From: Oscillospiraceae bacterium
Lineage (GTDB): Bacteria; Bacillota; Clostridia; Oscillospirales; Ruminococcaceae
Length of the DNA: 39,789 bases
Assembly: GCA_900768245.1 (NCBI GenBank)
Contig: CAAGCE010000131.1
Location: 1 to 39,789 of the forward strand
Direction: 5' to 3'
The position numbers and the translations under genes were made by a program. The notes under the pieces are model-generated. The model was given only the letters and a program-made list of their open reading frames with translations. It did no database searches and had not been told where the DNA came from. This document shows positions 23,291 through 30,589 of this stretch, in pieces. Numbering within the stretch: position 1 is the stretch's first letter; every line of letters starts with the position of its first letter.

Positions 23291-25522
23291 CTATTTCTGC
23301 CGTTTTTTCGACAGCCTGCTGAGAGCGTCCTGATAAAAATCACACAGCTCGCTTGCCGCCTCAACAGCATAGCTTTCAACGTGCATCATAACTCCCTTGC
23401 CGGTTTTTACGGGTCGGATAAGAACACGTCCTCGCTTGTCGTTGATGATAACACCGTCATTGCAGACCTGCCGTTCGCTGCAAAGCTCTTTAAGAATGTT
23501 CATATGGTGCCATTCCTGCCTGTCCAATGCAATGAATCTGTTTACCGCCGCAAAGGAGGGCAGCGGATCGCAGGCCTTTTTCAGCGTAAGCTTTTCGGCG
23601 GCAAGTATACGGAGCACCGAAAGCATCAGAACGATGCCGTCATAAACGAAATCGGAGTCGGCGGCTGCGGAACGTGCCAAAGCATCCTCATTGTCGGCGG
23701 AACAGCCCGAGTAGCGATAGAGCTTTCTGCCGTAATGCTCCGCAAGTTCATCTGCCGCAGCGGGGAAATCAAAGGGCAGAGCGACATCCTTGCCCTGAAT
23801 GAACCGATACTTGCAGCATAAAAGAATGAGCCTGTCGTGAAAAATATAGCCTGTTTCATCGGTATAGGCGGAAACCCTTGAACCGTCGCTGCTGATGTGA
23901 AAGACAAGCGGTTCGCCGTCGTCACGGCTGACGTTTTTCAGAAGAAGTCCGCAGATGTCGGAAAGACGTTTTCCTGCCGCATTTACGATAATCTTTGTTT
24001 TTTCAAGCTTCGGCGGACGCATTTTCATAAGATAGGTGCGGTAAAGCTCACGGATCTCTCCGCAGCTTTGCATCGTTCCGAAGTGAGCGAACCCCGAACG
24101 GCGGTATTCTCCCCTGTTTATCCCTGCTTCAATAAGCTTTTCCTCACGTCTTGTAAAAGGAAGTCCGTCGGAGGAAAAGAATTTTATCTTTGCCGTTATT
24201 CCTGCGTCAATATAAAGTCCTGCATTGCCGCCGCATAGCCTTACGCAGTAAGCAAGCTCAGGCTCGGAGGCGTCGCCGATAAACCAAGCCTCGCCGCCTG
24301 CCGCCATTACACCCGATACAGCCGCCATTGAAAGTGCATATGCCGCCGATGTTTCCCTGCACCCGATAATGACCCTGCCGCCGACGGATACAGCGGCACT
24401 TCCTATAACAGCGGCAGTCTGGGGAGTGATAATGCCGTTTGTTTCCCCCGTTATCCCCTCATCATTGATAACAACAGGACGTGCAAAGCCGTATTTTATG
24501 TCGGAAGTGACATTTGCAAAAGCCTCCACCTGCCTGCCGTTCCATATCCTCACTCCGGCACCTATCACCGCACTTTCTTCAATGACAGCACCGCCGCCCA
24601 CAACAGCACCCTCAAAAACAGATGCACCCTCGGAAAGCTTTGCAGCGTTTCCGATAACAGCGTGATTAACGGTGCAGCGACCGCTGATATATGCACCGTC
24701 ACCAATAACAGAGCCGAATATCCTGCACCCTGCCCCGACAGTAACATTGTCACCGATAACGGAGCTTTCAATAACAGTGTTTTCATCAACAGAACAGTTG
24801 CTGCCTATGCAGTTTTCACCGTCCGTAAGCATCTGTTGGTTTGCACGGAGCAGGTCAGCAGGAGTACGCAGGTAGGAAAAACTGCCCTTTTCGGTGTAAG
24901 TGTCTATCCTTATGCCGCTTTTCAGCATAGCAGGAAGAGCGTCCCTGAAAATATCCTCGCCATAGTCGGAAATATGAGCCGCAAGACGTGCGTTTATAAC
25001 AAAGCTGCCCGTCAGTACCATATCGGAAACACAGCTTTCCTTAGGCTGACAGAATGCAATGTCCTTTAAAATACCGTCCTCCTCAACAGCGACAGTATAG
25101 TCGTAAGGCCGCCGTGACTTTTTCAGTATAACGGTAAGAACAGCACAGCTGCATTTGTGAGCGTGAAGTATCTCACTGTAATTGAAATCGGCAAAAGCAC
25201 TGCCGTTTATGACAAGAACAGGTTCATCGTCGGGAATATCCCATTCCGTTACAGCCTTTTTCAGAGCTGCGGAAGTGCCGAGGGGCGAGCCTGAAAAAGA
25301 AAGCTTTGGAATATCAGCCCTGCCGTCATCAAAATAGTCGGCAACGGACTTGCTGAAACGGTCGGCGGCGATAATAATGTTTTTGATACCGTGCCGCATA
25401 AGTGCAGAGAAATTGTATTCAATAAGCGGCTTGTTGCAGATGCTTAGCATTGCCTTTGGCAGAGAGCAGGTAAGAGGGCGCAGACGCAAACCGTCGCCGC
25501 CCGCAAGAATAACAGCAGTCAT
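23291..25522 (-). CDS. NDP-sugar nucleotidyltransferase / hexapeptide / phosphohexomutase-like fusion
   Basis: This 743-residue fusion resembles proteins annotated as mannose-1-phosphate guanylyltransferase/phosphomannomutase. Residues 1-225 are a nucleotidyltransferase (AGGDGLRLRPLT at 7-18, PKAML, NKPLIEYNF). About 240-335 is a left-handed beta-helix of hexapeptides (VIGDNVTVGAG and similar). About 350-743 is a mutase-like region (GCRETSAAYALSMAAVSG near 387). Several active-site residues are missing: the nucleotidyltransferase GD is GS (G107-S108), the mutase SHNP loop is absent (IDAGITAKIKFFSSDG, 439-453), and DGDGDR is SSDGSRVS (544-551). It may therefore be regulatory or have altered activity. 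ATG 25522 follows GGAGG. The sugar substrate is unknown. Confidence 0.8.
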   Translation of the reverse strand: MTAVILAGGDGLRLRPLTCSLPKAMLSICNKPLIEYNFSALMRHGIKNIIIAADRFSKSVADYFDDGRADIPKLSFSGSPLGTSAALKKAVTEWDIPDDEPVLVINGSAFADFNYSEILHAHKCSCAVLTVILKKSRRPYDYTVAVEEDGILKDIAFCQPKESCVSDMVLTGSFVINARLAAHISDYGEDIFRDALPAMLKSGIRIDTYTEKGSFSYLRTPADLLRANQQMLTDGENCIGSNCSVDENTVIESSVIGDNVTVGAGCRIFGSVIGDGAYISGRCTVNHAVIGNAAKLSEGASVFEGAVVGGGAVIEESAVIGAGVRIWNGRQVEAFANVTSDIKYGFARPVVINDEGITGETNGIITPQTAAVIGSAAVSVGGRVIIGCRETSAAYALSMAAVSGVMAAGGEAWFIGDASEPELAYCVRLCGGNAGLYIDAGITAKIKFFSSDGLPFTRREEKLIEAGINRGEYRRSGFAHFGTMQSCGEIRELYRTYLMKMRPPKLEKTKIIVNAAGKRLSDICGLLLKNVSRDDGEPLVFHISSDGSRVSAYTDETGYIFHDRLILLCCKYRFIQGKDVALPFDFPAAADELAEHYGRKLYRYSGCSADNEDALARSAAADSDFVYDGIVLMLSVLRILAAEKLTLKKACDPLPSFAAVNRFIALDRQEWHHMNILKELCSERQVCNDGVIINDKRGRVLIRPVKTGKGVMMHVESYAVEAASELCDFYQDALSRLSKKRQK

Positions 25523-25612
25523 AAGTAAAACCTCCGAAAAAATATTCCTTTATATTATTGACGGTGCGGGAAAATTTATGCAGAAAGCAAAATATGTGCG
25601 GCGCATTGATGC

Positions 25613-25876
25613 CTGACGAAAACAGGAATATACTGTTTGGCAAGGGTACAGCCCGTGCCTTTTACGGCAAAGGATATAAAAGGCGGCGGAACGGTAATGT
25701 TTGCGTTTCTTGCGCTTGCGGGTGACCTTGGCTGTTCGGGAGGACCGTTCCTTGTGGGTATGGTGTCCGACGCAGCAGGCGGAAGCCTTAATAAAGGCAT
25801 AGCAGCCGCAATAGTGTTCCCCTTGCTTATGCTTGCCGGAATAACGCTTTGTAAACATACCGCAAAAAAGAGTTAA
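25613..25876 (+). pseudogene. remnant of an MFS transporter C-terminus
   Basis: In frame from 25613 to the stop at 25876, the translation contains IKGGGTVMFAFLALAGDLGC, then SGGPFLVGMVSDAAGG and a hydrophobic stretch IAAAIVFPLLMLAGITL. This matches the last two membrane helices of major facilitator permeases, where GGTAMFALLALAGDLGCS-type sequence is characteristic. There is no plausible start: an in-frame stop lies at 25607-25609 and nothing upstream encodes the missing ten helices. It is read as a decayed, 5'-deleted gene. The opposite frame is a shadow. Confidence 0.7.
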
Positions 25877-25942
25877 AATATCCAAAAAGAAAGTCCGCCG
25901 ACCTCTTCTTTCTGTTAAACCGCCAAAACTTACGGCGATTTC

Positions 25943-25971
25943 TTTACATTACTATGTAAATGTGATATTAT
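25943..25971 (+). promoter_or_regulatory. promoter with overlapping palindromic operator
   Basis: TTTACA (25943-25948), a 17-nt spacer and TATTAT (25966-25971) form a sigma-A type promoter for the downstream lipoprotein gene. A perfect palindrome TTTACAT-TACT-ATGTAAA (25943-25960) covers the -35 element and part of the spacer, the position expected for a repressor site. Which regulator binds is unknown. Confidence 0.65.
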
Positions 25972-26026
25972 GTTAAAGTTATAAAAATGCGGTGTGTCCG
26001 CAGGAAATCTGAAAGGAAGAATTAAT

Positions 26027-26914
26027 ATGAAAAACAAAATAGCAAAGCTGCTTGCAGTTATGGCTCTCGTTCCTGCACTTCTCGCAGGCTGCTCATCATC
26101 AGCTGCATCAGACAGCACAGAAGAAACAACATCAGATACAGCAGTATCAGCTGCCGATAACGCTGAAACAGAAGCAGAGGGCGGCGATACAGCAACAGCT
26201 GAAGATGATTCACTTCAGAAGGTGCTTGACTCAGGCAAATTTATCCTCGGACTTGATGCAACATTCAAGCCAATGGGTTATACAGATGAAAACGACAATA
26301 TCGTTGGTTTTGATATTGACGTTGCCGAAGAGGTTTGCGCACGTCTTGGTGTTGAGCTTGTAAAGCAGCCTATCGACTGGGATACAAAGGAACAGGACCT
26401 TGACGCAGGCAAGATCGACTGCATCTGGAACGGTATGTCCATTAATGCATCAAGAGCAGAAGTAATGAATCTTTCCGAACCATATATGGAAAATGCAATG
26501 GTATTCGTTGTAGCAAACGGCAGCAGCGTTGCATCACAGGCTGACCTCGACGGTAAGACAGTAGCCGTACAGAGCGGTTCAACAGCACAGGAGATCCTTG
26601 AAGGCTCAGATCTTAACGTAACAGAAACAGCACTTGCAACAAACGTAGAATGTCTCCAGCAGCTTGAACTCAACCTTGTAGATGCTGTGTTTATGGATTC
26701 CGTAGTTGCAAACTATGAGATCAAGGAAACAGGCAAGGATTACGTTATCCTCTCTGACGGACTTGAAGCGGAAGAATATGCTATCGGCTTCAGAAAGAAC
26801 GATAACGCACTCCGTGACAAGGTACAGGAAACACTTTCCGAAATGAAGGCAGACGGCAAGCTTGGCGAGATCTCAACCAAGTGGTTTGGCTCAGACATCA
26901 CAACAGTTAAGTAA
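26027..26914 (+). CDS. amino-acid ABC transporter substrate-binding lipoprotein
   Basis: This 295-residue lipoprotein has a signal peptide ending in the lipobox LLAGC (Cys22), an acidic Ser/Thr/Glu/Ala linker (about 23-62), and a family 3 solute-binding domain. The domain shows GKFILGLDATFKPMGYTDEN, IVGFDIDVAEEVCARLG, DCIWNGMSINASRAEVM and GKTVAVQSGSTAQEIL. Proteins like this deliver polar amino acids or cystine to an ABC permease. ATG 26027 is preceded by GAAAGGAAG. No permease or ATPase gene lies next to it, so it is an orphan receptor here. It has its own promoter, operator candidate and terminator. The ligand cannot be named from sequence. Confidence 0.92.
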   Translation: MKNKIAKLLAVMALVPALLAGCSSSAASDSTEETTSDTAVSAADNAETEAEGGDTATAEDDSLQKVLDSGKFILGLDATFKPMGYTDENDNIVGFDIDVAEEVCARLGVELVKQPIDWDTKEQDLDAGKIDCIWNGMSINASRAEVMNLSEPYMENAMVFVVANGSSVASQADLDGKTVAVQSGSTAQEILEGSDLNVTETALATNVECLQQLELNLVDAVFMDSVVANYEIKETGKDYVILSDGLEAEEYAIGFRKNDNALRDKVQETLSEMKADGKLGEISTKWFGSDITTVK

Positions 26915-26935
26915 TTAAAGAGTATACGCTCATAA

Positions 26936-26975
26936 AAAAGCAGCTGCATCGAAAAGGGTGCAGCTGCTTTTGTTT
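26936..26975. terminator. bidirectional terminator between the lipoprotein gene and mazF
   Basis: A perfect 13-bp stem AAAAGCAGCTGCA (26936-26948)/TGCAGCTGCTTTT (26959-26971) has a 10-nt loop. T-runs follow on both strands, so it serves both convergent genes. Confidence 0.9.
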
Positions 26976-27334
26976 TATCCGACGGAGTTGTCATTAAGAC
27001 CGAAGCTTATTGAAAGGGCATTGTTGACCTGAGCCATAGAGGGTGTGTCAAGCTCACCCATACGTTCTTTAAGGCGTTTTTTGTCGATAGTGCGGATCTG
27101 TTCGAGCAGAACTATGCTGTCCTTTGAAAGACCGCAAGAGGTGGCGTTTATGCCGATGTGGGTCGGCAGCTTTGTCTTGTCACGCTGACTTGTGATAGCG
27201 GCAGCAATAACGGTAGGGCTGTGCTTGTTGCCGATGTCGTTTTGAACTATAAGTACAGGTCTGACGCCGCCCTGTTCCGAGCCGACAACAGGGCTGAGAT
27301 CTGCGTAATAAATTTCTCCCCTTTTTACTGTCAC
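26975..27334 (-). CDS. mazF: MazF/NdoA-type endoribonuclease
   Basis: This 119-residue PemK/MazF toxin is closely similar to Bacillus NdoA (EndoA), which cleaves mRNA at short U-rich sites. It shows VKRGEIYYADLSPVVGSEQG at the N-terminus, GVRPVLIVQNDIGNKHSPTV, AAITSQRDKTKLPTHIGI, and DSIVLLEQIRTIDKKRL. The RGEIYYADL and T/S-Q residues of the catalytic face are present, so it looks intact. The start is GTG 27334, with AGGAGTG 8 nt upstream. No antitoxin reading frame lies directly upstream, where chromosomal mazE-like genes usually sit. It is apparently a lone gene in this window. Confidence 0.93.
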   Translation of the reverse strand: MTVKRGEIYYADLSPVVGSEQGGVRPVLIVQNDIGNKHSPTVIAAAITSQRDKTKLPTHIGINATSCGLSKDSIVLLEQIRTIDKKRLKERMGELDTPSMAQVNNALSISFGLNDNSVG

Positions 27335-27517
27335 TTGAAAACACTCCTATTTCAGTAATTTGTTTAATGATATTGTTGACGGTTTTTTCTGAAATAATCA
27401 TTAGGGGACAATTTTATTCTTCTGCCGTCATATGAGTGCTTGATGTATTATATGCCGAACTGCCGCAAATGGTGTCCGAAGTCCGTATAATGCCGTACTT
27501 TTTTATTTTATATTTTG

Positions 27518-27595
27518 CCGGCGGCATAAGGTTTTGCTTTGACCGCAGCATTGCGTTGCCGCCTCGCTGCAGCTTTCATGGGGACTGTAAAAAAT
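27518..27595 (+). repeat. family A-like repeat fragment (A6)
   Basis: GCCGGCGGCATAAGGTTTTG, then CTTTGACCGCAGCATTGCG and TTGCCGCC resemble the GCC-rich end of A4 (GGCGGCGGCATAAAATTTGT, CTTGAACCGTAAGATCGCAA, GCTGCCGC). The other end of the family was not found, so this is a partial or diverged copy. The 334-nt gap between mazF and the next gene otherwise holds no gene. Confidence 0.45.
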
Positions 27596-27668
27596 TTTTG
27601 GCAAAGTGAAAAAAATCGGTGTCCTGCGTTGTATTCATTACAGAAAACCAAAAACGGGAGGGGTCAAA

Positions 27669-28391
27669 ATGAAAAATAATATCAAAAAAACAGCAGCAGC
27701 CATAGCAGCGGCAGCATTAATGGCAGTATGTCCGCTGTCGGTGAGCGCAGCAAGCTTAAAAACAGAAAACGGGATAAGGTATATACAGTATGATAACGGC
27801 GAAACAAAAGTCTATACAGGCTGGACGTCAAAGGCAGGAAAACGGTACTATTATAAAAACGGCATAATGAAAAAGAACTGTTGGCTGAGATACGGCGGAA
27901 AGCGCAGATATTATCTCGGAAAAGACGGCGCAGCAGCAACGGGAAAAATAACTGTCTCGGGTATAGAATATGAGTTTGACGAAAAAGGACGTCTTGTTGA
28001 AGATGAGTTCGGTATATCAATAAACGTGTCGAATGTTACACCAACGGGAGTGACCTATGAGCTGAGCATTGAACGCCCGTCAGATGACCTGACCGATTCA
28101 TTGATAACAGCCGACGGTGAATATAAAGCTGTTTTCTGGGGTGTTGAATATGCTGTTGAGAAATATACATCGGAGGGCTGGATCGCTTTGCCCTATATTT
28201 CCGATGATGTGTGCTGGGAAGATGAAGCATGGGAGCTGAACGGCAGCAGCAGTTATTCAATGAAAGTCGATTGGAAAAAAATCTACGGCGGCTTGGAAAA
28301 GGGCTCATACCGCCTGTGCAAGAAAATATATTACTATGGCGACCACGGTGAGTTTGAAAATAAAATTTACTACGGATATTTTAAGGTGTGA
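27669..28391 (+). CDS. secreted protein with cell-wall-binding-type repeats and an Ig-like C-terminal domain
   Basis: This 240-residue protein has a signal peptide (basic start, hydrophobic core, likely cut near VSAAS at about 28). It has two to three aromatic/glycine repeats of the choline/glucan-binding type (GWTSKAGKRYYYKNGIMKKN, then YLGKDGAAATGKITVSG). The C-terminal part, about 125-240, contains VEKYTSEGWIALPY and YGGLEKGSYRLCKKI, like bacterial Ig-like domains of Firmicutes surface proteins. ATG 27669 was chosen for its strong GGGAGGGG; a longer in-frame version starting at 27606 has no ribosome site. Probably exported and wall-associated; its target is unknown. A strong terminator follows. 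Confidence 0.75.
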   Translation: MKNNIKKTAAAIAAAALMAVCPLSVSAASLKTENGIRYIQYDNGETKVYTGWTSKAGKRYYYKNGIMKKNCWLRYGGKRRYYLGKDGAAATGKITVSGIEYEFDEKGRLVEDEFGISINVSNVTPTGVTYELSIERPSDDLTDSLITADGEYKAVFWGVEYAVEKYTSEGWIALPYISDDVCWEDEAWELNGSSSYSMKVDWKKIYGGLEKGSYRLCKKIYYYGDHGEFENKIYYGYFKV

Positions 28392-28396
28392 TGCAG

Positions 28397-28436
28397 AAAC
28401 CGCAGCGGTGATATGATTTGCCGCTGCGGTTTTTGT
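28397..28436 (+). terminator. terminator of the secreted repeat protein
   Basis: A 12-bp stem AAACCGCAGCGG (28397-28408)/CCGCTGCGGTTT (28421-28432) is followed by T-rich sequence, 6 nt after the stop codon. Confidence 0.88.
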
Positions 28437-28456
28437 AATTGCTGTATCAATGGCAC

Positions 28457-28487
28457 AAAAAAATCCGCTGTCCCGAAAGGCAGCGGA
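28457..28487 (-). terminator. terminator of the tRNA operon
   Basis: On the minus strand TCCGCTG (28487-28481) pairs with CAGCGGA (28470-28464), followed by TTTTTTTG. It lies about 90 nt beyond the tRNA-Gly 3' end. Confidence 0.8.
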
Positions 28488-28577
28488 AAAGGGCAAAATA
28501 AAACGCCGGAACTATTGCTCCGACGAATGTTGCATATTGTACAGACTTTTGCGGTTATCCGTCTGTAAGGGATCGTG

Positions 28578-28653
28578 TGGAGCGGATTACGAGGCTCGAA
28601 CTCGCTACCTCCACCTTGGCAAGGTGGCGCTCTACCAGATGAGCTAAATCCGC
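28578..28653 (-). tRNA. tRNA-Gly (GCC)
   Basis: A 76-nt cloverleaf with acceptor GCGGATT/AATCCGC, anticodon stem CCACC/GGTGG and loop TTGCCAA giving anticodon GCC. The T-arm contains GTTCGAG and CCA is encoded at the 3' end (28580-28578). It is the last tRNA of the four-tRNA operon. Confidence 0.95.
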
Positions 28654-28711
28654 ATAGAATACGCTATGTCAGTATTATTACACCAACTAAGCTGTATTCA
28701 AGTTGCTTTAG

Positions 28712-28787
28712 TGGTGCCTCCGGACGGAATCGAACCATCGACACGGGGATTTTCAGTCCCCTGCTCTACCGACTGAGCTACAGAGGC
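28712..28787 (-). tRNA. tRNA-Phe (GAA)
   Basis: A 76-nt cloverleaf with acceptor GCCTCTG/CGGAGGC (one T-G pair), anticodon stem GGGGA/TCCCC and loop CTGAAAA giving GAA. The T-arm contains GTTCGAT and CCA is encoded. Confidence 0.95.
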
Positions 28788-28829
28788 GTCAGAAGAAAGC
28801 AACAAACCTCATTCGGTGAAAAACGAATG

Positions 28830-28906
28830 TGGCGACCTGGATGGGACTCGAACCCACGACCTCCGCCGTGACAGGGCGGCGTTCTAACCAGCTGAACTAC
28901 CAGGCC
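28830..28906 (-). tRNA. tRNA-Asp (GTC)
   Basis: A 77-nt cloverleaf with acceptor GGCCTGG/CCAGGTC, anticodon stem CCGCC/GGCGG and loop CTGTCAC giving GTC. The T-arm contains GTTCGAG, the discriminator is G and CCA is encoded. Confidence 0.95.
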
Positions 28907-28947
28907 GGATTGCATACGGGCTTTAATAAATAAAGCCCGTATCACGT

Positions 28948-29023
28948 TGGTGGGAACAATAGGGCTCGAACCTATGACCCTCTGCTTGTAAGGCAGATGC
29001 TCTCCCAGCTGAGCTATGCTCCC
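28948..29023 (-). tRNA. tRNA-Val (TAC)
   Basis: A 76-nt cloverleaf with acceptor GGGAGCA/TGTTCCC, anticodon stem TCTGC/GCAGA and loop CTTACAA giving TAC. The T-arm contains GTTCGAG and CCA is encoded. It is the first tRNA of the operon, about 40 nt from the predicted start of transcription. Confidence 0.95.
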
Positions 29024-29070
29024 GGACGTTTTTTATTGTTTGCCGTCATCTGTTCACCAGCGACTTATAT

Positions 29071-29099
29071 ATATTACAACATAAATCGCTAAAAGTCAA
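29071..29099 (-). promoter_or_regulatory. tRNA operon promoter
   Basis: On the minus strand TTGACT (29099-29094), a 17-nt spacer and TAATAT (29076-29071) give a strong sigma-A type promoter. The AT-rich stretch 29100-29264 upstream holds no gene. Confidence 0.75.
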
Positions 29100-29264
29100 T
29101 AGTTTTTTCTGAGATTTTTTGAGTTTTGGCATATTGTACATATAAAGCCGAATAAAGGATACACTTATAAAGCTATATGCACAAAATCGAGCTGAAAATT
29201 GCCGCAAAAATAATTTTTTAAGCCTTTAATGTGCCTATATAAATAATAAAAATACTTTTACATT

Positions 29265-29437
29265 AGGTCACCTCTAAAAACCATAGTGCCTCAGATGCGC
29301 AGTCAGATTTTTCGTCAGATTGTATAGAAATTTCTTGACATACTGTCGTATGTCAAGAAATTTATGTGCAAGATGACGGAAAATATGCAAGCAGATGAGG
29401 TGCTAAGGCTTTAGCCGGTGGTTTTTAGAGGTGACCT
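29265..29437. repeat. family B long-hairpin repeat (B1)
   Basis: This 173-bp palindrome has perfect 19-bp ends AGGTCACCTCTAAAAACCA (29265-29283) and its complement (29419-29437). The core AGATTTTTCGTCAGATTG starts 39 nt in (29304-29325). The centre is a perfect 16-bp inverted repeat (AAATTTCTTGACATAC and its complement around TGTC), then ATGACGGAAAATATGCAAGC. It ends 5 nt from the stop codon of the radical SAM gene. Confidence 0.78.
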
Positions 29438-29442
29438 TTATA

Positions 29443-30402
29443 TTATTGCGGAATAAATTTTGCACCTTGCACAGTATTTCTCCGTGCCATTTCCTTGTCA
29501 ATGCCATTCATCACAGACTTTTTATCAAGACTCCACCTTGGGGCGATAAGCGTTTCACGGTCACCGTCCCCCGTGACACGCTGGATTATCACCTCGGGCG
29601 GAAGAAGCTCTATCTGGTCGCAGACCGTGCTGATGTAATCATCAAAAGTCATAGCGTCAAATTCCCCGTTTTCATATTGCTCGGCAATAACAGTTCCTTT
29701 AATAATATGCAGAAGATGTATCTTTATGCTGTGAATGTCAAGCTTTGAAACAGCCTTTGCCGTTTCAAGCATCATATGATGAGTTTCGCCCGGCAGACCG
29801 TTTATAATGTGAACGCAGACATTTATCCCTCTTGAATGAAGCTTTTCATAGCCGTCAAGAAAATCGGCATATGTGTGACAGCGGTTTATTTTTTCGGCTG
29901 TGACATCGTGGATAGTCTGCAAGCCAAGCTCTGCCGTGAGATATGTGTGCTTTGAAAGCTCGGCAAGGTAATCGGCAGTCTCATCTGTTATGCAGTCGGG
30001 ACGGGTTGACACAGCAAGTCCCACAGCCCCATCAAAGGACAGAGCTTCCTCATATAAAGCCTTCAGACGTTCAAGGGGCGCATATGTGTTGGTGTTTGCC
30101 TGAAAATACGGTATATAAAGTACATTGTCTTTTTTGTTGTTTTTCCACTTGCGGTTAAAAAGCCTGCGTACATCGTCATACTGCTTACAAAGCGGCTTTA
30201 CCGGATCGCCGCCGAAATCACCGCTGCCCTTTGCGGAACAGTAGGTGCAGCCGCCTGTTCCCTTAGTGCCGTCAATGTTCGGACAGGTAAATCCGCCGTT
30301 GAGGGATACCTTTATGACCTTGCAGCCGAAACGCTGCTTAAAATAGTAATTCTGAGTGTGATAACGTTTGTTGCTGTCGGAATACTTAAAGCCTGAGATC
30401 AT
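29443..30402 (-). CDS. radical SAM protein of the TIGR01212/YhcC family
   Basis: This 319-residue radical SAM protein has a cluster motif with cysteines at 40, 52 and 55 (CPNIDGTKGTGGCTYC), the long-spaced form typical of the YhcC/TIGR01212 group and related Elp3-like proteins. Other family marks are GGDPVKPLCKQYDD, YIPYFQANTNTYAPLERLK, LAVSTRPDCI, AELGLQTIHD and VCVHIINGLPGET. The reaction of this family is not established. ATG 30402 is preceded by AAAGGAG. The gene stands alone, with repeat B1 directly after its stop. Confidence 0.92.
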   Translation of the reverse strand: MISGFKYSDSNKRYHTQNYYFKQRFGCKVIKVSLNGGFTCPNIDGTKGTGGCTYCSAKGSGDFGGDPVKPLCKQYDDVRRLFNRKWKNNKKDNVLYIPYFQANTNTYAPLERLKALYEEALSFDGAVGLAVSTRPDCITDETADYLAELSKHTYLTAELGLQTIHDVTAEKINRCHTYADFLDGYEKLHSRGINVCVHIINGLPGETHHMMLETAKAVSKLDIHSIKIHLLHIIKGTVIAEQYENGEFDAMTFDDYISTVCDQIELLPPEVIIQRVTGDGDRETLIAPRWSLDKKSVMNGIDKEMARRNTVQGAKFIPQ

Positions 30403-30520
30403 ATAAAAACTCCTTTGAGAATAACTGTTTTTTGGTCTCTGTTAATCAATTTTTTATAAAAAAACTACCTTTAGTGATTGTATATTCAGAAAAAAGATAC
30501 ATTTTTTAAGCTAAAATCTA

Positions 30521-30548
30521 TTGCAATTATTTCTGGTTGTGTTATAAT
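30521..30548 (+). promoter_or_regulatory. promoter of the epimerase gene
   Basis: TTGCAA (30521-30526) and TATAAT (30543-30548) are separated by 16 nt, placing the start of transcription about 35 nt before the ATG at 30590. Confidence 0.7.
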
Positions 30549-30589
30549 CTAAGTAGATATAAAAGAAAGAGAGAACGGAGGTCTGTCTT

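Noticed and set aside
23291..23310. Palindrome AGCCCGGGCT at the end of the fusion gene as terminator
   Set aside because: The palindrome has no room for a proper loop; a T-rich stretch follows but the stem would be only 3-4 bp.
27180..27401. Frame upstream of mazF starting MIISEKTVNNIIKQ considered as an antitoxin
   Set aside because: It runs into mazF in another frame after about 30 codons, and no ribbon-helix-helix or AbrB pattern is present.
28575..28871. 98-codon open frame with GASGRNRTIDTG and WDSNPRPPP
   Set aside because: Typical spurious protein from reading the antisense of tRNA genes; it overlaps three tRNAs.
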